Of a DNA stretch of 49,722 bases, positions 1 through 7,259 are shown piece after piece (the stretch's first letter is position 1; each line of letters begins with the position of its first letter). Origin of the DNA: Desulfobacteraceae bacterium (GTDB taxonomy: Bacteria; Desulfobacterota; Desulfobacteria; Desulfobacterales; JAABTS01); contig JAABTS010000019.1 in the NCBI GenBank assembly GCA_011389735.1, positions 1 to 49,722 on the forward strand, read 5' to 3'. The translations under genes and the position numbers were made by a program. The notes under the pieces were generated by a model. It did no database searches. It saw only the letters and a list, made by a program, of their open reading frames with translations, and had not been told where the DNA came from.

Positions 1-835
1 CATCTGTTTTCAACTCCCACATCAGCCCGGTGCTGTTGTCCGTTACCGTGCCGTCCCCGTTAATGAACAAATGATCCAATGACCAATCCTGTCCTTCGCG
101 CACCGCACGGACATAATAACTGTTTGACTTGTCGTTGTTGTAGCCATTGCCGGTATTGAAGCTCATGCGCCACGCGTTGCTCGTGTCGTTGGCGTAGGTA
201 CTGGCCGACCAGTAATACGACGAAACGGTATTAACGGTATTCGGAAAATATTCCGTATTGATAGCCGGATTATATGAACCGTTATCGACGATGGAACGGA
301 GTTCTTCTATTGTCGGTATGCGCCAGTCGGAAAAACCGCCGAAATTTTCCGCATTAAGGGTTGCGATGAAGGCTTCCGTATTCTTTACGCCGTCTTCCGG
401 GTCACCCGCATTCCCTCCGTTTGTTTCCGGGTTGCTGTCATACCAGGTGTAGGTGTTGTCCGGATCATGAGGGTTGTCATAATCCTTAACACCGTCGCTG
501 ACATGCTTCACCTCCCAGATCAGCCCGGTCACATTGTCCCTCACCATCACCCAGTTTGTGGCAGCATCGGCTCCATTGGCGTCTAATTTTGTGTATGAGG
601 GGGGATTGATGAGAAAATTGCCGTCCTGCCCGTAAAAAGCCTCACCTGCCGCCGGGCAGGGGTCAATCACATTGCCTGCCTCGTCATAACATGTGGTCTG
701 CCCGGTATCAGGAATGGGCCAGGCTGATACGGAAAGCGGTAAAATCATCAGGAAAATCAATTGCAGGATAAGATACTTTGCCTGAACCCGCGGTGATATG
801 ACAATGTGTTTTGCAAAATGATTTGACGCCGGCAT
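1..835 (-). CDS. DUF1566 (Lcl C-terminal domain) secreted protein, partial
   Basis: The reverse strand is open from an ATG at 835 to the left window edge, giving about 278 residues; the C-terminus lies outside. A GGAG ribosome site precedes the ATG. The N-terminus has a hydrophobic segment (about residues 20-38, ending SVSAWP) that looks like a signal peptide. The body carries two copies of the DUF1566 signature: VTGLIWEVK near residue 100, then FGGFSDWRIPTIEELRSIVD and YYWSAS, then STGLMWELK at the edge. DUF1566 proteins are surface or exported proteins of unknown role, often duplicated in Desulfobacterota. Domain identity is clear; function is unknown. An isolated gene with no operon partner visible. 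Confidence 0.85.
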   Translation of the reverse strand, partial: MPASNHFAKHIVISPRVQAKYLILQLIFLMILPLSVSAWPIPDTGQTTCYDEAGNVIDPCPAAGEAFYGQDGNFLINPPSYTKLDANGADAATNWVMVRDNVTGLIWEVKHVSDGVKDYDNPHDPDNTYTWYDSNPETNGGNAGDPEDGVKNTEAFIATLNAENFGGFSDWRIPTIEELRSIVDNGSYNPAINTEYFPNTVNTVSSYYWSASTYANDTSNAWRMSFNTGNGYNNDKSNSYYVRAVREGQDWSLDHLFINGDGTVTDNSTGLMWELKTD

Positions 836-1230
836 GGTTTTTCTCCTTTTTCCTGAAGGGTTATACTAGTTTTTCGTTTTTTGAAATTTGATTTTCCCGG
901 TTATAACGTTTTTTGGGGGCATAATTACACGCCACAGCCCTGAAAGGGTGGCAAATAGCAACTCAGGCGACGCACTGGGATTTGCGATTGTTTCCGATAT
1001 GCTATTTACCATTTAAATCTCACTATACTGGTGTGCTACGCCCTTTTATGCATGCTTGTCAAGCTAATAATATCCGGGATATTTGGGTTTTGGGGAAAAG
1101 CCTTTAAAAACAAATGGTTGCGCTAAGTCTTGCTTTTTGGTTATTATTGACTTATCAAAAGCAATACGCTTGACGCGCACGCCTTTCAGGGCTACCCCTT
1201 CAACCGCAAAAGCGCCGCCCCAAATTACCA
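836..1230. other. Intergenic, no convincing gene
   Basis: About 400 bases without a supportable gene. The stretch near 865-890 resembles one arm of the dispersed palindromic repeat C (gaaatttgattttcc). Two copies of an agccctgaaagg / cctttcagggct pair lie near 936 and 1182 in inverted orientation. A short minus-strand open frame at 1064-1267 has no family resemblance and overlaps the vapB operator, so it is not called. Confidence 0.5.
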
Positions 1231-1231
1231 C

Positions 1232-1270
1232 TTGACTTTTTATGCATAAAGTTATTGGTTTATGCATAAA
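1232..1270 (+). promoter_or_regulatory. vapB promoter and paired palindromic operator
   Basis: A TTGACT -35-like hexamer at 1232-1237 is followed by two identical palindromes TTTATGCATAAA at 1239-1250 and 1259-1270, whose starts are exactly 20 bp apart, about two helical turns. They end just before the ribosome site GGAGG and the vapB start at 1285. Paired palindromes overlapping the promoter are the usual layout for type II antitoxin autorepression by dimers of RHH or AbrB-like antitoxins. The operator role is inferred from position and symmetry. Confidence 0.6.
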
Positions 1271-1284
1271 AAAGGAGGCCGGTT

Positions 1285-1488
1285 ATGAGAACAACTCTTG
1301 ATTTACCTGATGATTTGTTGAATGAAGCCATGAAAGTGACTCAAATCAAAACTAAAACAAAAGTCATTATCACAGCTTTGGAACAATTGGTTCGAAAGGC
1401 TCAATTGGCTGAAATTAAAGAATTTAAAGGAAAAATAAACTTAGACATCGATTTGGAAGCCATTCGAGGGCGTAAATGCCGGTTTTAG
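1285..1488 (+). CDS. vapB: VapB-type antitoxin (ribbon-helix-helix)
   Basis: A 67-residue protein starting MRTTLDLPDDLLNEAMK, the typical beta-strand plus helix of VapB antitoxins (DUF2191-like), followed by a helix with TKVIITALEQLV and a charged C-terminal toxin-binding tail ending IRGRKCRF. GGAGG lies 6 bases before the ATG. It overlaps the start of the truncated vapC by 13 bases, the usual coupled arrangement. The toxin partner is broken, so this is an orphan antitoxin. It may persist because it still represses its own promoter or neutralises a related VapC elsewhere. Confidence 0.85.
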   Translation: MRTTLDLPDDLLNEAMKVTQIKTKTKVIITALEQLVRKAQLAEIKEFKGKINLDIDLEAIRGRKCRF

Positions 1489-1607
1489 TTGATACCTCAA
1501 TATGGATCGATTACTTTCGAGGCGGGAATGATTGTACGCGGATGGATTTCTTAATTGATGAGAACCTTCTTTTGACTAAGGGCGCATTCCCAATTTTCCG
1601 GCCATAA
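1476..1607 (+). pseudogene. vapC: vapC toxin remnant (PIN domain, 3' deleted)
   Basis: Reading from the ATG at 1476 gives MPVLVDTSIWIDYFRGG, the N-terminus of PIN-domain VapC ribonucleases including the first catalytic aspartate (VDTSIWID). The match continues to about residue 34 (DENLLLT) and then runs into unrelated sequence, stopping at 1607 after 43 residues. A full VapC is about 130 residues, so about two thirds, including the remaining acidic residues of the active site, is missing. It is therefore an inactive remnant. The breakpoint near 1577-1580 marks a deletion or insertion junction with the sequence that follows. Confidence 0.8.
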
Positions 1608-1901
1608 TGACGCCGGATTTCATTTTACACCTTATCCTTGTTTACATAAAGCGGTTATGTGCATTGTGTAGGTCGGGTTAGCGTTCCCAAAATTGATAAC
1701 GACCACGAGCATTTGTGCATTTTCCTGCTTGCATACAAAGCCCATGCCTACCTCGCGTAACCCGACGTTCAGGGTGCTGGTGCTGAGTTCAGGCTTTTTC
1801 ATAATTCTGGTTCTAACCTGCCCCCTGATACCTGCCCCCTGATACCTGCCCCTTTAACCTTACCGCTGGAATGCCCCGCCGCATTGCCTTGCATTTATCG
1901 C
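1608..1901. other. Intergenic junction sequence with repeat arms
   Basis: No gene seen. It contains the left arm of a 17-bp perfect inverted repeat (1667-1683, matching 2523-2539 on the other strand), a related arm at 1754-1766 (cgcgtaacccgac), and a short 14-bp tandem repeat at 1817-1853. It looks like accumulated mobile-element debris between truncated genes. Confidence 0.5.
1817..1853. repeat. 14-bp tandem repeat (cctgccccctgata)
   Basis: Two full and one partial copy of cctgccccctgata in direct tandem. Short local duplication in noncoding DNA; no function inferred. Confidence 0.7.
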
Positions 1902-2287
1902 CTACTCCTCGTATGTAATTTTCGGACTGTTCGCGAGCATGTTTATTATTTTACGAGGCGATCCCAGTTTGAAATAACTGTATCCGAAAAGCGCAACAAG
2001 CATTACAAGCACTATAAACAAAGGAACCTCGGAAAAGAACCGGTCTTTATGCGTTGCGTCTTTGTTATTATGATTTTGTAATGCAATGGCCATGCGCCTT
2101 TTACGCCTGAAACGTTGAATGCGTCCAGTACGATATGCGATATCGCGCCTATGCAAAACCATGTAAAACCCGGCGGAAATAGAAATATCCCCATAATGCA
2201 GATTGGCAGCCAGAGCATTATGGAATGTGTCAGTGTTCTATGGCCTACGGCTTTGTTTAGAGGTATGTAACCTAATCAAAGATTGTT
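1902..2287 (-). pseudogene. DUF457 (YdjM-like) membrane hydrolase remnant, frameshifted
   Basis: On the reverse strand one frame reads LNKAVGHRTLTHSIMLWLP, then HIVLDAFNVSGVKGAWPLHYK and RIKTGSF, the histidine motifs of the DUF457/YdjM putative metal-dependent membrane hydrolases. That frame stops just after TGSFPRFLCL. The expected C-terminal membrane helix (PLFIVLVMLVALFGYSYF) continues in another frame and ends at 1902, so a small indel lies near 2020-2040. The 5' end is also missing: a stop lies eight codons before LNKAVG, and the first histidine helix cannot be found upstream. Both defects together make this a decayed gene rather than a sequencing slip alone. Confidence 0.75.
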
Positions 2288-2328
2288 TTAAACACAACAA
2301 CAAGCACATAAAGGATTATGAAAAAAAT

Positions 2329-2580
2329 ATGAGGTGGGAATCATTAAACCCAGAAGACAACGAGAAAGCCGTTGCGATACTAAATAAATTTATCGCCGAA
2401 AACGATTTATCGCCCAACATGGTCGGTAAGCTTTCGGGTGTGGCGCAAAAAACCATGTACAACGTCGCCCAGGGAAAACAGGCTATTTCGCAAATGTTCG
2501 TGGTCGTTCTTGATGTTGGTTGCGCTAACCCGACCTACAGCAAACGCCAATTAGCCTTTAAATTGTCCTTCGGGGGTTGA
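2329..2580 (+). pseudogene. Helix-turn-helix protein fragment
   Basis: From ATG 2329 the frame reads MRWESLNPEDNEKAVAILNK, then LSPNMVGKLSGVAQKTMYNVAQGKQAIS, which has the spacing of an XRE-like helix-turn-helix. After about residue 60 the similarity ends at the copy of the 17-bp inverted repeat (2523-2539), and the remaining residues encode repeat sequence. I read this as a DNA-binding protein cut off at a repeat junction. The frame is open further upstream to 2203, but that part is antisense to the DUF457 remnant. Whether the fragment is expressed is unknown. Confidence 0.45.
2523..2539. repeat. 17-bp inverted repeat arm (partner 1667-1683)
   Basis: cgctaacccgacctaca here is the exact reverse complement of tgtaggtcgggttagcg at 1667-1683. 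The two arms bracket the DUF457 remnant and the HTH fragment, about 870 bp apart, and the right arm is where the HTH frame loses family resemblance. Suggests a mobilised or inverted segment; no transposase is present. Confidence 0.65.
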
Positions 2581-2600
2581 AACAGGCGAGGACGCCTGTT
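2581..2600. terminator. Hairpin, possible weak terminator
   Basis: Perfect 8-bp stem (aacaggcg / cgcctgtt) with loop agga, followed by only a short T-rich stretch. A related gcctgtt sequence recurs near 3114. Could be a weak terminator or a repeat hairpin. Confidence 0.35.
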
Positions 2601-3245
2601 TTACGGGTGGGGCTTTAAAGTTCGGCGGGTTTTTAATCGCCGGCCGCAGCGAATTGCAAATTCGCTTTACGTTTAGGTTTTTCCATTTATGAATACACAT
2701 ATAACTATTATTATTCCTCTGTGACGCTCTCAGAGCTTCATACAGCGGTTTTTGAAGCCTACCAGCAGGTGTTAAAAAAAAAGTTGTCGGAAAGCAAATG
2801 GTTTCGTTCTACGGGTATATGTAAAAAAATGCCCGTCAAGGCGACGGGGGTTGCAAACCCCCTCAGAGCGTATTTAAATGCCCGTCAAGGCGATGGGGGT
2901 GTCACCTCGGAGCGTATTTAGGATTCTCGAACGGAGCAAGGCCCAATCCTTTCTTATAAATCCTTTCTTATACAAAATCCTTGTAGTTATCGAAAAAACT
3001 TAAATATCAGGCAATATAGTTCATCGCAAATGAATTGATGCTCCTTCATTCATTAAGACCGGACGATATACAAGCAAGACCGGGAAATCGGGAATGCGCC
3101 CACTGGCAAGGACGCCTGTTCTACGGGGATAAAACAGGCTGAATGGTATTCATGCACGGGTATTGGAATAAAGCTTTAATCACGTTTGTATTTGATAACG
3201 AATCGTTCGACAACGGGGGCCAACCTTCGGAGGGGAGTGATAATA
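2601..3245. other. Intergenic, repeat-bearing, no supported gene
   Basis: About 640 bases. Contains the tandem repeat at 2828-2920 and scattered GC-rich hairpins. A GTG-initiated open frame at 2721-2921 runs through the repeat and has no recognisable family, so I do not call it. Confidence 0.5.
2828..2920. repeat. Tandem duplicate of a palindromic unit
   Basis: Two adjacent units each starting aatgcccgtcaaggcga and ending agcgtattta, about 45-50 bp long. The first contains gggggttgcaaaccccc, a perfect small palindrome. This resembles the interior of repeat family A (gggttacaaaccc...cagagc at 38971-38993), so it is probably a relative of that element. Confidence 0.6.
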
Positions 3246-3548
3246 ATGCGGATCAAAAAAATCGGATGCATCAATAATATCGATGGCCGAATCGATCTGA
3301 AAATTGACGATGAGGATTTGGATTTCCAGGCGGCCAAAGATCGTGCAAAAGAAAAAGCCGGAGATATCCGCCGGTCTCCATTGATGCTTTCATGGTTCAA
3401 CGGGAAGACCGGACAGTTTTATCCAACCTTTGAATGCGGGGCTGGATAGAGACCGGCGTGGATTGTTTATGCGGAAGCCGGAGGCGCTGATATCCGGATC
3501 AATATCAACAGCGGGGAATACGTTTTTGCTTTTTTATCCGCCGATTAG
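3246..3548 (+). pseudogene. AF1514-family-like small protein with in-frame amber codon
   Basis: ATG 3246 follows a GGAGGGGAG ribosome site. The frame reads MRIKKIGCINNIDGRIDLKI, then LDFQAAKDRAKEKAG and LMLSWFNGKTGQFYPTFECGAG, stops at TAG 3447-3449, and continues in the same frame with RPAWIVYAEAGGADIRINI and GEYVFAFLSAD to a second TAG at 3546-3548. The two halves together make a 100-residue protein resembling the small AF1514 (DUF5619) family. The downstream half keeps coding character and an intact frame. A single substitution (for example AAG or GAG to TAG) would explain the stop. Amber suppression cannot be excluded, but no support for it exists in this window. Family call is from recollection of the motif and is moderate. 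Confidence 0.55.
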
Positions 3549-3926
3549 CTCGCACAAAAAAGAAAGGATTGATAAGTTGACGCGGAAAATTTCTTTGTTC
3601 TTTGAATATCAGGGGTATTTGTTTGGAAATAGAACTGGATCTTGGGATGATTTTTAACCTTTGCGCCTCTGTGAGAGCTTTCATGCGAAAAGAAATAGCC
3701 GAATGTGGAACCCGGCCCAGTCTAATCGCTTTCTTTGTGGCCGCCAACGCCCTCATTATTATTATTCTTTTCACAAAACGATTTATCTGGTATTTGGTTC
3801 CTGGTTTATGTATAAAAATTGATACAGCAATGGATGTTATATCCTTGTGAAATGAAAATATAAAAACCTGTAGCGGCATGTTGTAAAGAAAAGCCGGGAA
3901 AACAAAGCGTTTTTGAATTTCGCCTT
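3549..3926. other. Intergenic, nothing supported
   Basis: About 380 bases without a recognisable gene. Overlapping open frames on both strands (3505-3879 minus, 3602-3850 plus) show no family features and no ribosome sites. A partial cctttgcgcctctgtgag sequence near 3657-3675 resembles the arm of the palindrome at 14483-14553. Confidence 0.5.
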
Positions 3927-5447
3927 ATGAAAGAAAATCAGCCGTTAATCATGATCGTCGATGATGTTCCCAAAAATCTTCAGGTTTTGGGGAGCGTTCT
4001 CAGCAAGGAAAAATATCAGATTGCAGCGGCCATCAACGGCCGGCAGGCGTTGATGCTGTTGGAAAACATCAGGCCGGATTTGATTTTGCTGGATGTCATG
4101 ATGCCGGAAATGAACGGATTCGAAGTCTGCCGTAAACTCAAGCGGAACAATGACACAAAAGAGATTCCAGTCGTATTTTTAACGGCGAGGACTGAAACCG
4201 AAGACATTGTCGAAGGTTTTGAGGCCGGAGCCGTGGATTATGTTCTTAAACCGTTCAACGCAACGGAGCTGTTGGCGAGGGTGGACACGCATCTTTCGCT
4301 GAAACAGGCCAGGGACCGGCTTAAAGAATTGGTGGCCAGGCTCGAGCAGAGGACCGCCGCCCTTGAAATCGCCAATCATCAGCTCAGAGAACGTCAGAAT
4401 CTGATCGTCAATTTGCTTGCGGATATTTCGAAAATCAAGCTTTCCGGAGACCGCCACGCTATCCGCAATTTTTCGCAACGGATTTTGGAACGTGAAAAAA
4501 ATTCGCTTGTCCGGTTCATGAGCGCCCAGATCCGGATGATTCGTCGTCTAATCATGGCCCATCCGGATGATTATGGATTTTTCAAGGCGGCCCTGTCGTC
4601 CTTCGGGCTCAACGATGAAGCGGCCGCCCATGCTGAGCCGGCGGAAAACCACCTTCACCGGGTGGTTATCGAGGGAGGCGGTGTAGAAGAATTCGAAGGT
4701 GATGAAAACGACGAATTGGAGGCCGATGATTTGTTGGCCGATATTTTTTCGGAAGAGATTTATCTCGATCAATCTTATGAACAATACCGAAATTTACACC
4801 GGAAATATATCGAATCCGCGGAAAACCCTCTGATAGCCGAGTTTGACCCGTTCGTTTTGTTTTATTCGGTGAAATCGGTTCAGGATCTGGTTTCAGAGAT
4901 CAACGTCCGCTTCGCCAATTACGGAAACATCGGGTTTTTGGACCGGATTCAGCTTTCAGAAGCCGTCAATACGGCGTGGAAATACGCAACCGCTGAAAAA
5001 GAAAAAGAATTCGAAATTGACATGGATTTGGCGTATGATCCGGAATTCAACACCAACAAGGAGTCGCTGGTGTATATGATCCGGGATCTTTTTTACAATG
5101 CGGTCGACGCGGGAGCGAATCGGGTGCGAATTGTTTCCAGACGCCCTTCTCAAGAGGATGAACCCCCTCATTTTAACGAATTTGAATTCGAAGATTATCC
5201 ATCGTTGTATCTGGAAATTGAAGATAATGGAAAGGGAGTTTCCGCTGAAAAAGCGGCCCAATTGAACGCTTACCTCAGCGGAGACGGCGGAGACGAAACA
5301 CGGCTTTCCACCAAAGGTAACGACAAAGGCGGGCTTGGAGCCAAAAATCTGCGGGATTTTTTGTACTTGCATAAAGGCAGGTGTTTTTACGAACCCGGGC
5401 GTTTCGGCACGATCATCCATTTCTATCTGGAAAGATTGGAAATATAA
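3927..5447 (+). CDS. Response regulator fused to a divergent histidine-kinase-type ATPase
   Basis: 506 residues. Residues 1-125 are a receiver domain with the acidic pair D12-D13, the phospho-acceptor D56 (LILLDVMMPEMNG) and the conserved lysine in YVLKPF. A coiled coil follows (about 128-165, ending ERQNLIVNLLADIS). After a 200-residue acidic linker, a GHKL ATPase domain occupies about 375-505, with an N-box-like RDLFYNAVDAGANRVRI, a G1 box EIEDNGKGV and a G2-like GNDKGGLGAKN. I do not see a normal HisKA H-box, so it may not autophosphorylate on histidine. It could act as a receiver-controlled ATPase or phosphatase, or partner another kinase. Free-standing gene with repeats downstream. Confidence 0.8.
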   Translation: MKENQPLIMIVDDVPKNLQVLGSVLSKEKYQIAAAINGRQALMLLENIRPDLILLDVMMPEMNGFEVCRKLKRNNDTKEIPVVFLTARTETEDIVEGFEAGAVDYVLKPFNATELLARVDTHLSLKQARDRLKELVARLEQRTAALEIANHQLRERQNLIVNLLADISKIKLSGDRHAIRNFSQRILEREKNSLVRFMSAQIRMIRRLIMAHPDDYGFFKAALSSFGLNDEAAAHAEPAENHLHRVVIEGGGVEEFEGDENDELEADDLLADIFSEEIYLDQSYEQYRNLHRKYIESAENPLIAEFDPFVLFYSVKSVQDLVSEINVRFANYGNIGFLDRIQLSEAVNTAWKYATAEKEKEFEIDMDLAYDPEFNTNKESLVYMIRDLFYNAVDAGANRVRIVSRRPSQEDEPPHFNEFEFEDYPSLYLEIEDNGKGVSAEKAAQLNAYLSGDGGDETRLSTKGNDKGGLGAKNLRDFLYLHKGRCFYEPGRFGTIIHFYLERLEI

Positions 5448-5476
5448 CGATACCCGTCCCGGAGTCTGTCATATCG

Positions 5477-5572
5477 TCTTCCGGAAATCAAATTTCACTG
5501 TGTCGCCGGCTCTGGATATACGTAATAGTATGATTCCGGGCCCGCCCTTTGTGAAATTTAATTTTTGAAAAC
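5477..5572. repeat. Palindromic intergenic repeat C, copy 1
   Basis: Left arm ccggaaatcaaatttcac and right arm gtgaaatttaatttttg flank a GC-rich centre (gccggctctggata ... tccgggcccgcc). About 95 bp imperfect dyad. Family C copies also occur at 6388, 14351, 36120, 39024 and 43272, with degenerate ones at 11751 and 25554. Confidence 0.8.
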
Positions 5573-5606
5573 CCGTAAAAACCTGTACGATGGTTTGATT
5601 TACGAC

Positions 5607-5635
5607 TTGACAAGGGAGGGTGCATCTAATAGAAA
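5607..5635 (+). promoter_or_regulatory. Candidate sigma-70 promoter for adk
   Basis: TTGACA at 5607-5612, 17-base spacer, then TAGAAA at 5630-5635 (4 of 6 to TATAAT). It lies about 80 bases before adk and after repeat C copy 1. Perfect -35, weak -10. Confidence 0.4.
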
Positions 5636-5712
5636 TTCCGTCATGTCGGCGTTGAATGAACTCATCTGATACAAAAACCTTATACGCATGAAGATCAAGA
5701 AAGGAGAATGGA

Positions 5713-6387
5713 ATGAACATTTTATTTTTTGGGCCCAACGGCAGCGGCAAAGGCACTCAGGGATCCATTTTGAAGGACAAATACAATATTTCGCATGTGG
5801 AATCCGGAGCCATTTTTCGTGAAAACATTTCCAAAGGCACCGAGCTTGGCAAAAAAGCCAAAGAATACATCGACAAGGGAGACCTGGTGCCTGATGACAT
5901 TACAATCCCCATGATCCTCGATCGTCTCAAGGAAGACGATTGTAAAAAAGGATGGCTTCTGGACGGTTTTCCCCGTAATAAAAACCAGGCTGTCAAGCTG
6001 GACGAGGCTCTTAAAAGCGAAAACATGGCGCTTGATATCGTCATTGAATTGATTCTTGACCGGGAAATCGCCAAGAACCGGATTATGGGCAGACGGCTCT
6101 GCGTGAACGACAATAACCATCCCAACAATATCTACATCGACGCGATAAAACCGGACGGAGACAAATGCCGGGTCTGCGGCGGAGAGCTGAAAACCCGGTC
6201 CGACGACCAGGACGAAGAGGCGATCAACAAACGCCATGACATCTATTACGACACCGAAACAGGAACCCTCGCAGCCGCCTATTATTTCAAGAATCCGGCG
6301 GAAAAGGACGGCGGCGTCAAATATATCACGCTTGACGGCACGCCGGGCGTAAAAGAAGTCACCGACGAACTGGTGTCCAAACTATAG
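5713..6387 (+). CDS. adk: Adenylate kinase
   Basis: 224 residues, the usual length of long-form adenylate kinases that interconvert AMP + ATP and 2 ADP in the cytoplasm. P-loop GPNGSGKGT at residues 7-15, AMP-binding VESGAIFRENI and GDLVPDDITI, the DGFPR motif near residue 85, and a LID region with RRLC and CRVCGGELKTRSDD. The cysteines (RRLC, CRVC) suggest a partly metal-stabilised LID, although the first half lacks a clean CxxC. Good AAGGAG ribosome site 6-7 bases before ATG. The TAG stop at 6385-6387 is shared with the beginning of repeat C copy 2, so the repeat defines the C-terminus. Confidence 0.95.
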   Translation: MNILFFGPNGSGKGTQGSILKDKYNISHVESGAIFRENISKGTELGKKAKEYIDKGDLVPDDITIPMILDRLKEDDCKKGWLLDGFPRNKNQAVKLDEALKSENMALDIVIELILDREIAKNRIMGRRLCVNDNNHPNNIYIDAIKPDGDKCRVCGGELKTRSDDQDEEAINKRHDIYYDTETGTLAAAYYFKNPAEKDGGVKYITLDGTPGVKEVTDELVSKL

Positions 6388-6481
6388 CCTTCCGAAAATC
6401 GACTTGCATTGCGTAGGCCCGGGAGGTTCCAGGCGTATGATCCCGGGCCCGCCGCCTTGTAATATTTAAATTCTGAAAGCC
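6388..6481. repeat. Palindromic intergenic repeat C, copy 2
   Basis: Starts within the adk stop codon (tatagccttccgaaaatc) and ends attctgaaagcc, with a centre of ggcccggga ... tcccgggcccgccgcc. Same architecture as the other C copies; it may act as a transcript-end hairpin for adk. Confidence 0.8.
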
Positions 6482-6526
6482 TTATCAATTCCGAATTGTG
6501 GCGCCGCCGCGGGAGTTCATCGGCAT

Positions 6527-6733
6527 GATTGAATGTTGAATGTTAAATGTTGAATGTTGAATGTTGAATGTTAGATGTTGAATGTTAGATGTTGAATGTT
6601 GAATGTTGAATGTTAGATGTTGAATGTTAAATGTTAGATGTTGAATGTTGGATGTGAGTCCCCCATTTAGCATTCAACATTCAACATACAACATAAATAA
6701 TTTAGCATTCAACATACAACATTCAACATAAAT
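6527..6733. repeat. Heptamer array (TGTTGAA) followed by inverted copies
   Basis: From 6527 to 6653 the 7-base unit TGTTGAA (variants TGTTAAA, TGTTAGA) repeats about 18 times. After a unique core gatgtgagtcccccattta (about 6650-6668) the complementary unit ATTCAAC repeats at lower density to 6729. The core with its flanks recurs inverted at 43520-43576. Not a CRISPR: the unit is 7 bp and has no spacers. Confidence 0.9.
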
Positions 6734-6734
6734 A

Positions 6735-6768
6735 AGAGCGTGAGAAGGTTTTCGTTCAGCCGCTATAT
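6735..6768. repeat. Repeat A terminal fragment
   Basis: agagcgtgagaaggttttcg and ttcagccgctatat match, in reverse orientation, the left end of the complete element A at 38895-39027. The other end is missing, so this is a solo terminus. Confidence 0.7.
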
Positions 6769-6829
6769 ATCGATTTCGCAACGGAACGCGGTCACAGGTG
6801 AAAAATTTTGAACAAATAAAAAAATTAGG

Positions 6830-6858
6830 TTGAATACCAAAAATTAATATGGTATATA
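6830..6858 (+). promoter_or_regulatory. Candidate promoter for rpsU
   Basis: TTGAAT at 6830-6835, 17-base spacer, TATATA at 6853-6858, in AT-rich DNA about 125 bases before rpsU. Four of six matches in each hexamer. Confidence 0.4.
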
Positions 6859-6983
6859 GTTGGGTTATATTTTTTGATTAAACTAACCATTCCAAATAAC
6901 GCTCCGGTTTGCCTGTTGAATCATCTATCGGAAAAAAAATCGGGGGGGATCTTATTTGATGGATAAAAAGGGGGCGAGCAAAT

Positions 6984-7193
6984 TTGAAGGCTATTCAAGT
7001 GAAAGTTTTTGATAACGACCTTGAAAAGGCCATGCGGATTTTGAAAAAGAAGATTCAAAACGATGGTCTTTTTAAGCGGCTGAAATTGAAAAAGAGTTAT
7101 GAAAAGCCGAGTGAACACCGGCGCCGAAAACAAAGAGAAGCGCTTCGGCGTCAAAGAATCGCAGCCGCAAGAAACAAATATCGATACCGTTGA
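6984..7193 (+). CDS. rpsU: 30S ribosomal protein S21
   Basis: About 69 residues with the S21 signature: FDNDLEKAMRILKKKIQNDG, then FKRLKLKKSYEKPSEHRRRK and a basic C-terminal helix (REALRRQRIAAARNKYRYR). S21 binds the small subunit near the 3' end of 16S rRNA and helps initiation. The most plausible start is the TTG at 6984, with GGGGGCGAG six to ten bases upstream; a GTG five codons later is the alternative. A strong intrinsic terminator follows, so rpsU is monocistronic. Confidence 0.93.
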   Translation: MKAIQVKVFDNDLEKAMRILKKKIQNDGLFKRLKLKKSYEKPSEHRRRKQREALRRQRIAAARNKYRYR

Positions 7194-7218
7194 TTTTAAA
7201 AAACCGAATTATGATTTG

Positions 7219-7252
7219 CCCGGTTTCAGGCTTGCCTTGAACCGGGTTTTTT
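7219..7252 (+). terminator. Rho-independent terminator of rpsU
   Basis: Stem cccggtttcagg / ccttgaaccggg (12 positions, one mismatch and one G-T) with a cttg loop at 7231-7234, followed by six T residues 7247-7252. It ends 7 bases before the folC ATG, so folC may be read from inside or through this structure. Confidence 0.9.
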
Positions 7253-7259
7253 CTTGAAC

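Noticed and set aside
1064-1267. 67-codon minus-strand open frame
   Set aside because: No family resemblance or ribosome site, and it overlaps the vapB operator.
2721-2921. GTG-initiated 66-codon open frame
   Set aside because: Half of it is tandem repeat sequence; no recognisable protein features.
1608-3245. Complete insertion sequence
   Set aside because: Inverted repeat arms and truncated genes are present but no transposase coding sequence or clear terminal repeats of an IS.
3447-3449. Pyrrolysine codon in the AF1514-like gene
   Set aside because: No pyrrolysine genes or conserved context seen in the window; a nonsense mutation is simpler. Kept only as a low-priority check.
3505-3879. 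124-codon minus-strand open frame, with a plus-strand one at 3602-3850
   Set aside because: Mutually overlapping, low-complexity composition, no start signals or motifs.
6527-6733. Possible CRISPR array
   Set aside because: The unit is 7 bp in uninterrupted tandem, with no unique spacers and no cas genes nearby.
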